A stretch of DNA of 64,000 nucleotides from WHSW01 sp963759295 (GTDB taxonomy: Bacteria > Actinomycetota > Thermoleophilia > Solirubrobacterales > 70-9). Positions 32,051 through 40,644 of this stretch are shown in pieces (position 1 is the first letter of the stretch; every line of letters begins with the position of its first letter). Made by a program: the position numbers and the translations under genes. The notes under the pieces were generated by a model. It had not been told where the DNA came from. It saw only the letters and a program-made list of their open reading frames with translations, and did no database searches. The DNA is taken from assembly GCA_963759295.1 (NCBI GenBank), contig CAVWYT010000009.1, forward strand, positions 1 through 64,000, written 5' to 3'.

Positions 32051-32821
32051 CTAGACGGCCCGAAAGGCGATCGCGGTGGCGATCGGGCGCCCGCCGGGGA
32101 GCGGGACGCCGTGCTCCTCGCGGGGGCGGTTGCGAAGCCGGCCGTCGAAGATCAGCGATGCCGAGCCGCCGCCGTCGAGGTTGATCGCATCCTCGGCGCC
32201 GAGCTCGACCAGAGTCTCGGCGAGCTCGGCGAGCGTTAGGCCCGCCTCGTCGTCGGCGCGGCCGTCGCAGACCACGGCCAGCAGGTCGTCGCCGGCGATC
32301 GCGAGCGCGGCGCGCGGATAGCGGCCGACGGTGATGTCGGAGTCGAACTGGTGTGCGCCGGCCGAGAAGCCCTCTGGGTCGTGCCCGGCGACCGTGCACG
32401 AGCGACCCGCACGGACGAGGAGCGGCCCCGCCTGAAGCAGGTCGCCCGCGGGCTCGGGCGCGAGCGCCGAGCGCGGCGCGATCGCGACCCGCCCGTCGTC
32501 GATGTGCACGCAGGAGCGCAGCCCGTCCCAAGGCGCATCGAAGGGGACGCTCGGAACCCGGGCGCCATCGATTCGCAACTCGCCGAGCGGCGTCCCCGCG
32601 GGGCGGAGGAAGAACCCGCCGACGATCGCATCGCGGAAGCCCGCAGCGGCAGACCAGGTTCGCAACGGCCGCTCGCCGCCCAGCCTGAGGACGCGGGCCT
32701 CCACCGATCGGCGACCCAAGCGCACGACGTGGACGGTGGTCGACGCGCGGTCGGCGAGCCCGACGCGAAGCGAGTAGAGCTCACGAGTCGGAGCGAGGGG
32801 CTGAGTGGCGAGATCGGGCAT
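32051..32821 (-). CDS. NAGPA-type phosphodiester glycosidase family protein
   Basis: This is 256 residues. The domain resembles phosphodiester glycosidase/NAGPA: VGGFFLRPAGTPLGEL near the start, ALAIAGDDLLAVVCDGR, LAELAETLVELGAEDAINLD then GGGSASLIFDG and a terminal GRPIATAIAF. The NLDGGGS motif is diagnostic and carries likely catalytic Asp. Bacterial members remove GlcNAc-type caps from exopolysaccharides. There is no signal peptide, which is unusual for a family often exported. Convergent with aroE. Confidence 0.8.
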   Translation of the reverse strand: MPDLATQPLAPTRELYSLRVGLADRASTTVHVVRLGRRSVEARVLRLGGERPLRTWSAAAGFRDAIVGGFFLRPAGTPLGELRIDGARVPSVPFDAPWDGLRSCVHIDDGRVAIAPRSALAPEPAGDLLQAGPLLVRAGRSCTVAGHDPEGFSAGAHQFDSDITVGRYPRAALAIAGDDLLAVVCDGRADDEAGLTLAELAETLVELGAEDAINLDGGGSASLIFDGRLRNRPREEHGVPLPGGRPIATAIAFRAV

Positions 32822-32895
32822 TGGGGTCCCGGCGCGGACCTGCTTTTACCCTGCGCCCCGGCGGAGGTTTCCGCCGGTCACGGAATTTTCACACG

Positions 32896-34317
32896 CTAGT
32901 GCGAAACGTCACCTGGGCTGGTGTGGGCCTCGGCGCTCGTGGAGAGCCCCCGGCCCGCGCCCCGGGCCGACTCGAACGCGCGCGCGACGCCGGCCGCCAT
33001 GCGATCGCCCGAGTAGCGCTCGAGGACCGTGCGCCGCGCCTGCTCGCCGCGCCGGTGTCGCTCGTGCGGCAGGTCGACCGCCTCGACGATGGCGCCCGCA
33101 AGCGCTTCGAGGTCGTCGGCCGGCACCAGCCAGCCGTTGCGCCCCGGCTCGATGATTCGCGAGGCGCCGAAGCTGCTCGCGGCGATCGCCGGCAGGCCGC
33201 AGGCCATCCCCTCGACCAGCGCCTGACCGAACTGCTCGCGCGCCGACGGGAGGACGATCACGTCAGAGGCCGAGAGGAACGAGGCGAGCCGATCCTGCTC
33301 GTGCCAGCCGGCGAGGAAGACGTTGCGCGCGCCGCTCGCCTCGATCACCTCCACCGGGTGCTCGCCCTCCCATTCTCCGGGGTGACCGCCGACGAGGACC
33401 AGGGCCGCCTCGCGTCGCAGCCGGCCCTGGGCGTGAGCGAAGGCGCGGATCAGCAGCCCGAGCCGCTTCACCTCTGTGAATCGTCCGACGTAGACGAGCA
33501 CCGTACCCTCGAGGAGCGGCGCGAGCTGCGAGCTTTCGTAGCGAATCGACCCGGGCCCCTGGCCCGGGCGCCAGCCACGCGGCTCGCGCACGAGGTAGCG
33601 CTCCCAATGCGCCGCGCGGTCGACGTCGAGGTGGCTGAAGGTCCTGATGTCGATCCCGTTCGGAACCTCGACGAACCGCGAGCGCTCGACGCCGAGCAGG
33701 TCCGCGGCGCGCCCCGACGTCCCCGGCGCGACGACCAGCGAGGCACAGCGCGCCGCCCAGCCCCGCATCCGCTCGGCCCAGCGCTCGGCAAAGCGCCAGC
33801 TCGCCGGCGCCCCGGCCTCGATTCGCTCGAGCATCAACAGCTCCGTGCCGTGAAGCTGGCCGACGATCGGGATCCACGGTGAAAGCCGCTCCGCCGCCTC
33901 GTTGATCGGTGTCAGGTGATGAATGTGCAGGACGTCGGCCTCGTCTGCTCCCGCGTCGCGAAGCGCCGCGGCCCACGCTCGGACGTGGCGCTCGAGCTCG
34001 AGGTCGTCGAGGGCGGCGAAGACACGATCCGGCGCGCCCGGACGATCCTCATAGGAGGGGTGCATCGGAGCGACCCGATCGGGGCCGGCGGGATGCGCCG
34101 GATCGCGCTCGCGCAGCGCGGGGGCGAAGTCGACCGGGCGGACGTCGATGCCCGTGTAGAAGCAGCGGGCGTCGCCGTCGGCGCCGAGGTCGCTGCGCGA
34201 TCCCGAGACGAGCCGGATGGTCCAGCCGTGAGCCGGCATATAGCGCGCCAGCATGCGGGCGGCGTGAGCCGAGCCGCCGCGGGGCGAGAACAGGATCGCG
34301 CTCAGTGCTCGGGCCAT
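32896..34317 (-). CDS. Family 4 glycosyltransferase (GT-B)
   Basis: This is 473 residues. GT-B fold: N-terminal glycine-rich loop FSPRGGSAHAARMLARYMP, acceptor-side His in DVLHIHHLTPI, then the donor domain with VPNGID, LVYVGRFTEVKRLGLLIRAF, VFLAGW, and the nucleotide-sugar EX7E motif in SAREQFGQALVEGMACGLP followed by PGRNGWLVPADD. It is a retaining transferase moving a hexose or similar from a nucleotide sugar to a lipid or polysaccharide; the substrate is unknown. It overlaps the NYN nuclease gene start-to-end by 16 bp. Confidence 0.92.
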   Translation of the reverse strand: MARALSAILFSPRGGSAHAARMLARYMPAHGWTIRLVSGSRSDLGADGDARCFYTGIDVRPVDFAPALRERDPAHPAGPDRVAPMHPSYEDRPGAPDRVFAALDDLELERHVRAWAAALRDAGADEADVLHIHHLTPINEAAERLSPWIPIVGQLHGTELLMLERIEAGAPASWRFAERWAERMRGWAARCASLVVAPGTSGRAADLLGVERSRFVEVPNGIDIRTFSHLDVDRAAHWERYLVREPRGWRPGQGPGSIRYESSQLAPLLEGTVLVYVGRFTEVKRLGLLIRAFAHAQGRLRREAALVLVGGHPGEWEGEHPVEVIEASGARNVFLAGWHEQDRLASFLSASDVIVLPSAREQFGQALVEGMACGLPAIAASSFGASRIIEPGRNGWLVPADDLEALAGAIVEAVDLPHERHRRGEQARRTVLERYSGDRMAAGVARAFESARGAGRGLSTSAEAHTSPGDVSH

Positions 34318-34727
34318 CGCTCGTCAATCTTCGCGGTTTGCCCGCGGGCGCGTGCCTGGAGGTCGAGCCGCCGGCGGAACTCCGAGGCCCCCTCGACCCG
34401 CGCCCCGACCGCCCGCGCCCGCCCCGCCAGCCGGCGGTCCGAGGTGGCCACCGTGATCTCCTCGGGGCGCCCCTCGACGGCGAGTCGCCGGACGATCTCG
34501 TCGTCGGCGGCGTTCGGCTTCACCTCAGGCGCGTGGGCGATCTCCACCGTGTCGGAGCCGATCGGCGGCGAGGGCTTTCCCTCGAAGAACACGGTGACCC
34601 GGTCGCCGCGGTCCGCGACCAGGCGCTCGAGCTGCTCGACGAGGCGCTGCATCGCCGCGTGGCGGTCCCGCCACCAACCGTCGGGTCGGGACCCGATCAC
34701 GTTCATCGCGTCGACGAACCACCGCAC
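34302..34727 (-). CDS. NYN (YacP/PIN-like) RNase-family protein
   Basis: This is 141 residues from GTG 34727. The PIN/NYN fold is marked by RWFVDAMNVIGSRPDGWWRD (metal Asp and Asn), VTVFFEG, the acidic pair in NAADDEIVRRL and VATSDRRLAGRARAVGA, ending in a long basic helix. YacP/Rae1-like members are ribosome- or mRNA-associated endoribonucleases. It is divergent from the membrane gene at 34755, with only 27 bp between start codons, so their promoters must overlap or lie in the genes. Confidence 0.85.
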   Translation of the reverse strand: MRWFVDAMNVIGSRPDGWWRDRHAAMQRLVEQLERLVADRGDRVTVFFEGKPSPPIGSDTVEIAHAPEVKPNAADDEIVRRLAVEGRPEEITVATSDRRLAGRARAVGARVEGASEFRRRLDLQARARGQTAKIDERWPEH

Positions 34728-34754
34728 GCAGGCCAGCGTAGTTAGGCTGGCCGC

Positions 34755-35027
34755 GTGGGCTGCATCGCCGTCCTCCTCGCGCTGATCTCGCCGCGACTGG
34801 CGCTGTTCTTCATCTGGCTGTTCAGCAACCTGCTCAGCCGCGCGTTCGAGAGCTGGTACGTCCCGCTGCTCGGCTTCTTTTTGCTGCCGTGGACGACGCT
34901 CGCCTACGCGGTGATGTGGAGCTCCTCCAACGAGGTGTACGGGTTCGAGTGGTTCATCGTCGGCCTCGCGTTCATCTTCGACATCAGCTCCTACAGTCAG
35001 AGCGGCCGGCTCGGCCGCGGCAGGTAG
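34755..35027 (+). CDS. Small hydrophobic membrane protein
   Basis: This is 90 residues with three membrane helices: GCIAVLLALISPRLALFFIW, SWYVPLLGFFLLPWTTLAYA and FEWFIVGLAFIFDISSYSQ. GTG start at 34755. This type is widespread in actinobacteria and uncharacterised. No enzymatic residues can be pointed to. Divergent from the NYN gene. Confidence 0.7.
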   Translation: MGCIAVLLALISPRLALFFIWLFSNLLSRAFESWYVPLLGFFLLPWTTLAYAVMWSSSNEVYGFEWFIVGLAFIFDISSYSQSGRLGRGR

Positions 35028-35037
35028 CGCTCGGCGA

Positions 35038-36078
35038 TCAGCCCCTGACCAGCTCGGCGGCGGTCCGCAAGGTGGCGACGTCGCCACCGATCAGCAGCGT
35101 GGTCACGAACGACTCGCGCCAGGCGTCGAGGTCGTGGCGGATCTTCTCCGGCGGGCCGATCAGCGACATCTGGTCGATGAGCTCGAACGGGATCAGCGCC
35201 GCCGCCTCCTGCTTCTTGCCCGACAGATAGAGGTCCTGGACCTCCTCGACCATCTCGCCGTAGCCCATTCGGATCGGCACGTTGGCGTGGAAGTTCTTGC
35301 CCTTGGCGCCCATGCCGCCGAAGTAGAGCGCGTAGTAGTGGCGGAGGGCGTCCGCGGCCGCCTCGACGTCGTCGGAGATCAGCAACGGCACGGTCGCGGC
35401 CACCTCGAAGTCCTCGGCGCTGCGACGCGCGCCGGGGCGGGAGAAGCCCTCGGCGAGCGCTTGCCGGTACTCGTCCTGGTGGTAGGGGGAGAGCAGCATC
35501 GCCATCCAGCCGTCGCAGATCTCCGCCCCGAGCGCGATGTTCTTCGGTCCCTCGGCTGCGAGGAAGATCGGGATCTCCTCGCGCAGCGGGTGGATCGACG
35601 GCTTCAGCGGCTTGCCGAGCCCGGTGCCCTGCGGGATCGGGAGCGGGTAGTGAGGCCCGTCGTTGGTCACCGGGCCCTGCCGCGCCCAGACGTCGCGCAG
35701 GATCTGCACGTACTCCCGCGTGCGCGCCAGAGGCTTGGCGAACGGCATCCCGTACCAGCCCTCGACGACCTGGGGGCCCGAGACGCCGATCCCGAGGATC
35801 AGCCGACCGCCGGAGAGGTGGTCGAGCGTCATCGCCGCCATCGCGGCGGCGGTCGGCTGGCGGGCGGACATCTGCAGGATGCCGGTGCCCAGGCGCACGT
35901 TCTCGGTCGAGGCGCCCCACCAGGCGAGCGGCGTCAGGCAGTCCGAGCCGTAGGCCTCGGCGGTCCAGATCGAGTCCAGCCCCAGCCGGTCGGCCTCGGC
36001 GATCGCCTCGACGACACCGGCCGGAGGTCCGCCGGCCCAGTAGCCGGTGGTGTAGCCCAGCTTCAACTCGGATGCCAT
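35038..36078 (-). CDS. LLM-class F420-dependent oxidoreductase
   Basis: This is 346 residues from ATG 36078 (MASELKLGYTTGYW). Luciferase-like TIM-barrel signatures: EADRLGLDSIWTAEAYGSD, VRLGTGILQMSARQPTAAAM, ILGIGVSGPQVVEGWYG and IPIFLAAEGPKNIALGAEIC. Family members with this pattern use coenzyme F420, common in this phylum, to oxidise or reduce alcohols or unsaturated substrates. The cofactor cannot be proven by eye; FMN is an alternative. An earlier in-frame ATG (36117) adds 13 unlikely residues. Confidence 0.88.
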   Translation of the reverse strand: MASELKLGYTTGYWAGGPPAGVVEAIAEADRLGLDSIWTAEAYGSDCLTPLAWWGASTENVRLGTGILQMSARQPTAAAMAAMTLDHLSGGRLILGIGVSGPQVVEGWYGMPFAKPLARTREYVQILRDVWARQGPVTNDGPHYPLPIPQGTGLGKPLKPSIHPLREEIPIFLAAEGPKNIALGAEICDGWMAMLLSPYHQDEYRQALAEGFSRPGARRSAEDFEVAATVPLLISDDVEAAADALRHYYALYFGGMGAKGKNFHANVPIRMGYGEMVEEVQDLYLSGKKQEAAALIPFELIDQMSLIGPPEKIRHDLDAWRESFVTTLLIGGDVATLRTAAELVRG

Positions 36079-36221
36079 CGGCCGCGATCCTATTGCGCCA
36101 CACCCGGATCGGGCCACGGACCGCCGTGTCGCGGAGCGAAACCGCGCGAGCAGCGCGCCGGAGCCTATCCTTGCGCCGTGGACGGCGACGCGCTCGCTAC
36201 GAGCCTGCCGATCCTGTTCGG

Positions 36222-37343
36222 GTGAGCGGTCCGGCCGCAGCGGCGCATCCCTCGATCGGCGATCGCGTCGAGCGCGCGATCGCCGAGCGCGCCGACGCCG
36301 AGCTCGAGATCAGCCACGGCGAGGTCGAGGCCGAGCGCGCCGCACCGAGCCTGCGCCGGACGGCGATCTGGCTCGCGATCACCGGCATCTCGCTCTACCT
36401 GGTCGCGCCGAGCCTGCTCGACGTCCTCGGATCGTGGCGTGAGCTCGAGCGCATCGCCCTGCTGTGGTTTCCGGCGATGCTGCTGCTCCAGGCAGGCGGG
36501 CTCGCCTGCCTGTGGACGCTCCAGCGGATGGCGCTTCACCGCGCGCGCTGGCCGGACGTGATCAGATCCCAGCTCGCCGGCAACGCGCTCGGCAAGATCG
36601 CCCCCGCCGGGGGCGCGATCGGCGCCGCGCTTCAGTACCGGATGCTGGTCGAGTCGGGGCTCGAGCGAGGGCGGACGGTCGCCGGGATAACTGCGGTCAA
36701 CCTGCTCACCTTCGCGGTCGTGCTCGCGCTGCCGGTGCTCGCGCTGCCCGCCTTCCTGCGCGGCTCCGTGGATCGTGGCCTGGCCGAGGCGACCGTGATC
36801 GGGGTCGTTGTGTTCGGGCTGCTCACCGCCGTGGGAGTCGCGCTGCTGGCCTTCGATCGCCCGCTCGAGCTGATCGCCCGCGCGGTCCAGGGTGCGCGCA
36901 ACCGGATCCGGCGCGGCGCCGAACCGCTGCGCCGGCTGCCCGACCGGCTCGCGGCCGAGCGCAACAAGCTGCTCGCGACCCTGGGACCGAGTTGGAGGCG
37001 CGCGGTCGCGGCGACGATCGGGCGTTGGGCGTTCGACTACGCGAGCCTGCTGGCCGCGCTCGCCGCGGTCGGCTCGACCCCCCGCCCGGCGCTCGTGCTG
37101 CTCGCCTTCTGCGCCGCCCAGGTCCTCGCGCAGATCCCGGTGACACCCGGCGGGCTCGGGTTCGTCGAGGCGGGGCTGACGGCGATGCTCGCGCTCGCCG
37201 GCGTCGGCGCCGGCGAGGCCGTGCTCGCCACCTTCGCCTACCGCCTGTTCGCCTACTGGCTGCAGCTCCCGGCCGGGCTGGTCGGATTCATCCTGCACAA
37301 GCGCCGCTACCCGAGCGGCGCCGCCCCGCCGGCGCCGACGTGA
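36222..37343 (+). CDS. Lysylphosphatidylglycerol synthase TM-like (UPF0104) membrane protein
   Basis: This is 373 residues with about seven or eight membrane helices and the AglD/LPG-synthase TM fold: GNALGKIAPAGGAIGAALQY in the first conserved loop and the C-terminal PVTPGGLGFVEAGLTAMLAL followed by YRLFAYWLQLPAGLVG. There is no C-terminal synthase domain, so flippase-like or lipid-export roles are more likely than LPG synthesis. GTG start 36222. Its stop overlaps the next gene by GTGA. Confidence 0.87.
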   Translation: MSGPAAAAHPSIGDRVERAIAERADAELEISHGEVEAERAAPSLRRTAIWLAITGISLYLVAPSLLDVLGSWRELERIALLWFPAMLLLQAGGLACLWTLQRMALHRARWPDVIRSQLAGNALGKIAPAGGAIGAALQYRMLVESGLERGRTVAGITAVNLLTFAVVLALPVLALPAFLRGSVDRGLAEATVIGVVVFGLLTAVGVALLAFDRPLELIARAVQGARNRIRRGAEPLRRLPDRLAAERNKLLATLGPSWRRAVAATIGRWAFDYASLLAALAAVGSTPRPALVLLAFCAAQVLAQIPVTPGGLGFVEAGLTAMLALAGVGAGEAVLATFAYRLFAYWLQLPAGLVGFILHKRRYPSGAAPPAPT

Positions 37344-38116
37344 GCGACCGGATCACCTACGTCGGGCACGCGACGGTGCTGCTCGAGCTCTCCGGGACGC
37401 GCCTGCTCACCGACCCCGTGCTGCGCTCGCGGCTGCTACATATCCGCCGTCAGGCCGACGAGCCCGACCCGGAGATCACCGAGCGCCTCGACGCCGTCCT
37501 GATCTCCCATCTGCACCACGACCACCTCGACTTCGCCTCGCTGCGCCGGGTCGGCCACGAAGTGCCGGTCGTCTGCGCCCGCGGTGGTGCGCGCGCGCTC
37601 GGCCGGCGTGGATTTCGCGACGTGACCGAGCTCGAGCCCGGGCAGAGCACCGGGGTGGGGAAGGTGCGCGTGATCGCGACCCATGCTGAACACGACGGGC
37701 GCCGCTACCCGGCCGGCCCGAAGGTCGATGCGCTCGGCTACGACATCAGGGGCGGCGGGCGGCGGATCTACTTCGCCGGCGACACGGCGGAGTTCGAAGG
37801 GATGGCCGAGCTCGCCGGCGACATCGACGTGGCGTTGCTTCCGATCGGCGGCTGGGGCCCGCGGATCGGGTCCACCCACCTGAATCCGGAAACCGGCGCC
37901 GAGGCCGTGGCGCTGCTCGGTCCGCGGATTGCGATCCCGATCCATTGGGGGACGCTGCTGCGCATCGGCCTCGCCCGAAACGCGGACCGGATCCTGCGCG
38001 AGCCGGCGAGTCGCTTCGCCGCTCGGGTCGCCGAGCTCGCGCCCGAGGTCGAGGTCGCGGTGCTCGAGCCCGGCGAGTCGCTGGGGCTGCCCCCGCCGTC
38101 GGCGTCGCGAGGGTAG
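37340..38116 (+). CDS. UlaG-type metallo-beta-lactamase-fold hydrolase
   Basis: This is 258 residues. VGHATVLLELSGTRLLTDPV opens the fold, then SHLHHDHLDFASLRRVG supplies HxHxDH. Later metal ligands are in THAEHDGR, FAGDTAEFEG (Asp) and IPIHWGT (His). The overall pattern matches the UlaG/UPF0173/NAPE-PLD group rather than beta-lactamases. Substrates range from lactones to phospholipids. Coupled by GTGA to the UPF0104 lipid-type membrane gene, which makes a lipid substrate plausible but unproven. Confidence 0.85.
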   Translation: MSDRITYVGHATVLLELSGTRLLTDPVLRSRLLHIRRQADEPDPEITERLDAVLISHLHHDHLDFASLRRVGHEVPVVCARGGARALGRRGFRDVTELEPGQSTGVGKVRVIATHAEHDGRRYPAGPKVDALGYDIRGGGRRIYFAGDTAEFEGMAELAGDIDVALLPIGGWGPRIGSTHLNPETGAEAVALLGPRIAIPIHWGTLLRIGLARNADRILREPASRFAARVAELAPEVEVAVLEPGESLGLPPPSASRG

Positions 38117-38119
38117 AGA

Positions 38120-38539
38120 TCAGGCTCGGCCAGCTGGTCCAGCGACGGCGATCACCGCGATCGTCCTCGCGGGCTCGCCCTCCTCGAGCAGCCGCACCCG
38201 GTAGCGGCCCGGCCGGTAGGCGAGCAGGTCAAAATGTGCCGCGAAGGCTGGATCGGTGTCGGCGAGCTCGCCGAAGCCGGGGATGTCGATCTGAGCGGGG
38301 CGATGTGAGCGGACGGCGAGCGCGAGCTGGTCGCCCGTTTCGAGCTTGATCGTCTCAGGTCTTCGCGCCCAGGCCTGGACCGTGGCGTGATGCGACGAGC
38401 CCGGGTTCGCGATCGTCGTCGTCGACGTCGTCGTGGTCGAGCTCTCCTCGTTCGCGCGCTCGATCGGGACCAGCGCGGCCGCCACGCTCGAGAGCACGAG
38501 CAGGACGATCAGCACGATGAGCAGTCGGCGGGCAGCCAT
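38120..38539 (-). CDS. Membrane-anchored beta-sandwich protein (cupredoxin-like fold)
   Basis: This is 139 residues: N-terminal helix LLIVLIVLLVLSSVAAALV (6-24), Ser/Thr linker (ESSTTTTSTTTIANPG) and a 90-residue beta domain (IKLETGDQLALAVRSHRPAQ, FDLLAYRPGRYRVRLLEEGE). The strand pattern resembles cupredoxins, but the Cys and Met ligands are missing and only scattered His remain, so copper binding is not supported. Exposed outside the cell. Divergent from the prepilin peptidase gene. Confidence 0.6.
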   Translation of the reverse strand: MAARRLLIVLIVLLVLSSVAAALVPIERANEESSTTTTSTTTIANPGSSHHATVQAWARRPETIKLETGDQLALAVRSHRPAQIDIPGFGELADTDPAFAAHFDLLAYRPGRYRVRLLEEGEPARTIAVIAVAGPAGRA

Positions 38540-38622
38540 CGTTTGAGCTTACGCGCGGAGGTTGGCGAACCCAAGACGCTCCGCGAGCGGAGCGTCGTTC
38601 GCGGATAGGGTCACGATCGCGG

Positions 38623-39297
38623 GTGTTGGTGTCGGTCGGAGTCGGGGTCGTGATGGGGGCCCTCGTGGGCAGCTTCGTCAACGTGGTTGCGTACCGACTG
38701 TCGCGACGCGACGATCCCGTCGGCGGGCGATCCCGGTATCGGCGGCGCGCGCACAGCTATCCGATCGCCGAGGTCGGTCTCGCCGCACTGTGGGCGGGGA
38801 GCGTGCTTGCTCTGGGCACCGACTCCCCGGCGGAGCTCGCGCTCGGGCTCGTCCTCTGCACCGTATTGCTCGCGATCACTCTCACCGATCTCGACCGACG
38901 CGTGATTCCGAACGTTCTCGTCTTCGGTGGGACGATCGTCGGAATCGCGATCGTGCTCGCGTTCGATCTTGGGCAGCTCGATCAGCGAGCCCTCGCGGCG
39001 GTCATCGCGGGGGGCGTGATGTTCCTGCTCTCCTTCGCTTACCCACGTGGGATGGGCATGGGCGACGCGAAGCTGGTCGCGATGATGGGGATCTACCTGG
39101 GCCGGGCGATTGGCCCCGCGCTGTTGGTCGGCTTCGCCGCCGGCGCCGCCGTCGGCCTGGTGATGATCGCTCGTCACGGTTCGGAAGCTCGCAAGCGAGC
39201 GATTCCATTCGGCCCGTTCCTGGCGCTCGGTGGCGTCGTTGGGCTCTGGTTCGGTGACGAGATCTCCGACTGGTACGTCGACGACGTGATCGGCTGA
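38623..39297 (+). CDS. Minimal A24 prepilin peptidase (no Zn/methylase region)
   Basis: This is 224 residues with about seven membrane helices. GSFVNVVAYRLSRRDDPVGG is the family N-terminus, but the four-Cys zinc loop and methylase part that normally follow are gone; the sequence goes directly to YPIAEVGLAALWAG. The aspartyl-protease motifs are intact: LTDLDRRVIPN and GMGMGDAKL (GxGD). It should cleave type IV pilin-like leader peptides but may not N-methylate them. No pilin, ATPase or platform gene is present in the window. GTG start. Confidence 0.8.
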   Translation: MLVSVGVGVVMGALVGSFVNVVAYRLSRRDDPVGGRSRYRRRAHSYPIAEVGLAALWAGSVLALGTDSPAELALGLVLCTVLLAITLTDLDRRVIPNVLVFGGTIVGIAIVLAFDLGQLDQRALAAVIAGGVMFLLSFAYPRGMGMGDAKLVAMMGIYLGRAIGPALLVGFAAGAAVGLVMIARHGSEARKRAIPFGPFLALGGVVGLWFGDEISDWYVDDVIG

Positions 39298-39382
39298 GCC
39301 CATGGCTCGCGCGAGGCTCGGCCGTCCGATTCATCCGCCCGATGACGCCCTCGCTCGAACCCGTCACTAGCCTTCGCGCCCA

Positions 39383-40546
39383 ATGAGCTTCCGCTTCACA
39401 ACCGCCGGCGAATCGCACGGCCCCGGGCTCGTGGCGATCGTCGAGGGCCTGCCCGCGGGCCTGGAGCTCAGCAGGGAGCGGATCGATCGTGAGATGGCGC
39501 GTCGGCAGCTCGGGCACGGGCGTGGAGGGCGGATGAAGATCGAGCGCGACTCGGTCGAGGTTCGGTCCGGGATTCGGCACGGGCGCACCCTCGGGAGCCC
39601 GATCGCGCTGCTGGTCGCGAACCGCGACTACGCGAACTGGGAGCAGCGGATGAGCCCGTGGCCGATCGACGCGGAGGTCGAGGAGTCACACCTGCCGCGG
39701 CCGGGGCATGCCGACCTCGTCGGCTCGCAGAAGTACGGGCACGGGGACGTTCGCAACGTGCTCGAGCGCGCCAGCGCGCGGGAGACCGCGGCCCGTGTGG
39801 CCGCGGGCGCCGTCGCCAAGGAGTTCCTCGCGGCGCTCGGCGTCGGCGTCCACAGCCATGTGCTTCGAATCGCGTCGGTATCCGCCCCCGAGCGCGATGA
39901 CCTCACGCCGGCGGACTTCGCGGAAGTCGACGAGTCGCCGGTGCGCTGCCTGGACGCCGACGCCGCGCAGCGGATGGTCGAGGAGATCGACCGTCTGCGC
40001 AGGGAGAACGAGTCACTTGGCGGGATCTTCGAGGTCCGCGCCTTCGGGCTCATCCCCGGCCTCGGCTCGCACGTCGCCTGGGACGAGCGCCTCGACGGCC
40101 GGCTCGCGCACGCGGTCGTCTCGATCCAGGCGGTCAAGGGGGTCTCGGTGGGCGAGGCGTGGGAGGTCGCCGCCTCCCGCGGCTCGGAGTCCCACGACGA
40201 GATCTTCTGGTCGGAGGAGCGCGGCTACTTTCGCGAGACCAACCGCGCCGGCGGCGTCGAAGGGGGGATGTCGAATGGCGAGCCGTTGGTCGTCCGCGGG
40301 GCGCTGAAGCCGATCTCGACCCTGACCAAGCCGCTGCGCTCGGTCGACACCGAGACCAAGAGGCCGGCGCAGGCGATGCGCGAGCGCACCGACTCGACAG
40401 TCGTCCCGGCAGCGGGCGTCGTCGCCGAGGCGATGGTCGCGCTCGTGCTCGCGCGCTGCTACCGCGAGAAGTTCGGCGGCGACCACATCGACGACGTCCT
40501 CGGCGCCCTCGCGGCCTACCGCGCGCGGATCGATTGGCGGCGCTAG
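39383..40546 (+). CDS. aroC: Chorismate synthase
   Basis: This is 387 residues. Family signatures: FRFTTAGESHGPGLVAIVEG at the N-terminus, RRQLGHGRGGRMKIERD, GSPIALLVANRDYANWEQRM, RPGHADLVGSQKYGHGDVRN and the C-terminal RERTDSTVVPAAGVVAEAMV. It converts EPSP to chorismate using reduced FMN. It heads the aroC-aroKB-aroQ-pepQ run, with 98 bp to aroKB. Confidence 0.97.
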   Translation: MSFRFTTAGESHGPGLVAIVEGLPAGLELSRERIDREMARRQLGHGRGGRMKIERDSVEVRSGIRHGRTLGSPIALLVANRDYANWEQRMSPWPIDAEVEESHLPRPGHADLVGSQKYGHGDVRNVLERASARETAARVAAGAVAKEFLAALGVGVHSHVLRIASVSAPERDDLTPADFAEVDESPVRCLDADAAQRMVEEIDRLRRENESLGGIFEVRAFGLIPGLGSHVAWDERLDGRLAHAVVSIQAVKGVSVGEAWEVAASRGSESHDEIFWSEERGYFRETNRAGGVEGGMSNGEPLVVRGALKPISTLTKPLRSVDTETKRPAQAMRERTDSTVVPAAGVVAEAMVALVLARCYREKFGGDHIDDVLGALAAYRARIDWRR

Positions 40547-40644
40547 GGCGCAGGACGAGGGCACTCGGCCACGGCCGCTTCCGTCGCCATAGCACGGCCG
40601 CCGCGCAATTGGCCGCGCGATCCGCCGACTAGCCTTCCGGCCGC

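Noticed and set aside
37340..38116. Beta-lactamase (antibiotic resistance)
   Set aside because: The metallo-beta-lactamase fold is there, but the motif order is that of UlaG/UPF0173-type hydrolases and there is no signal peptide.
38120..38539. Copper-binding cupredoxin
   Set aside because: The strand pattern is similar, but the Cys and Met ligands are absent.
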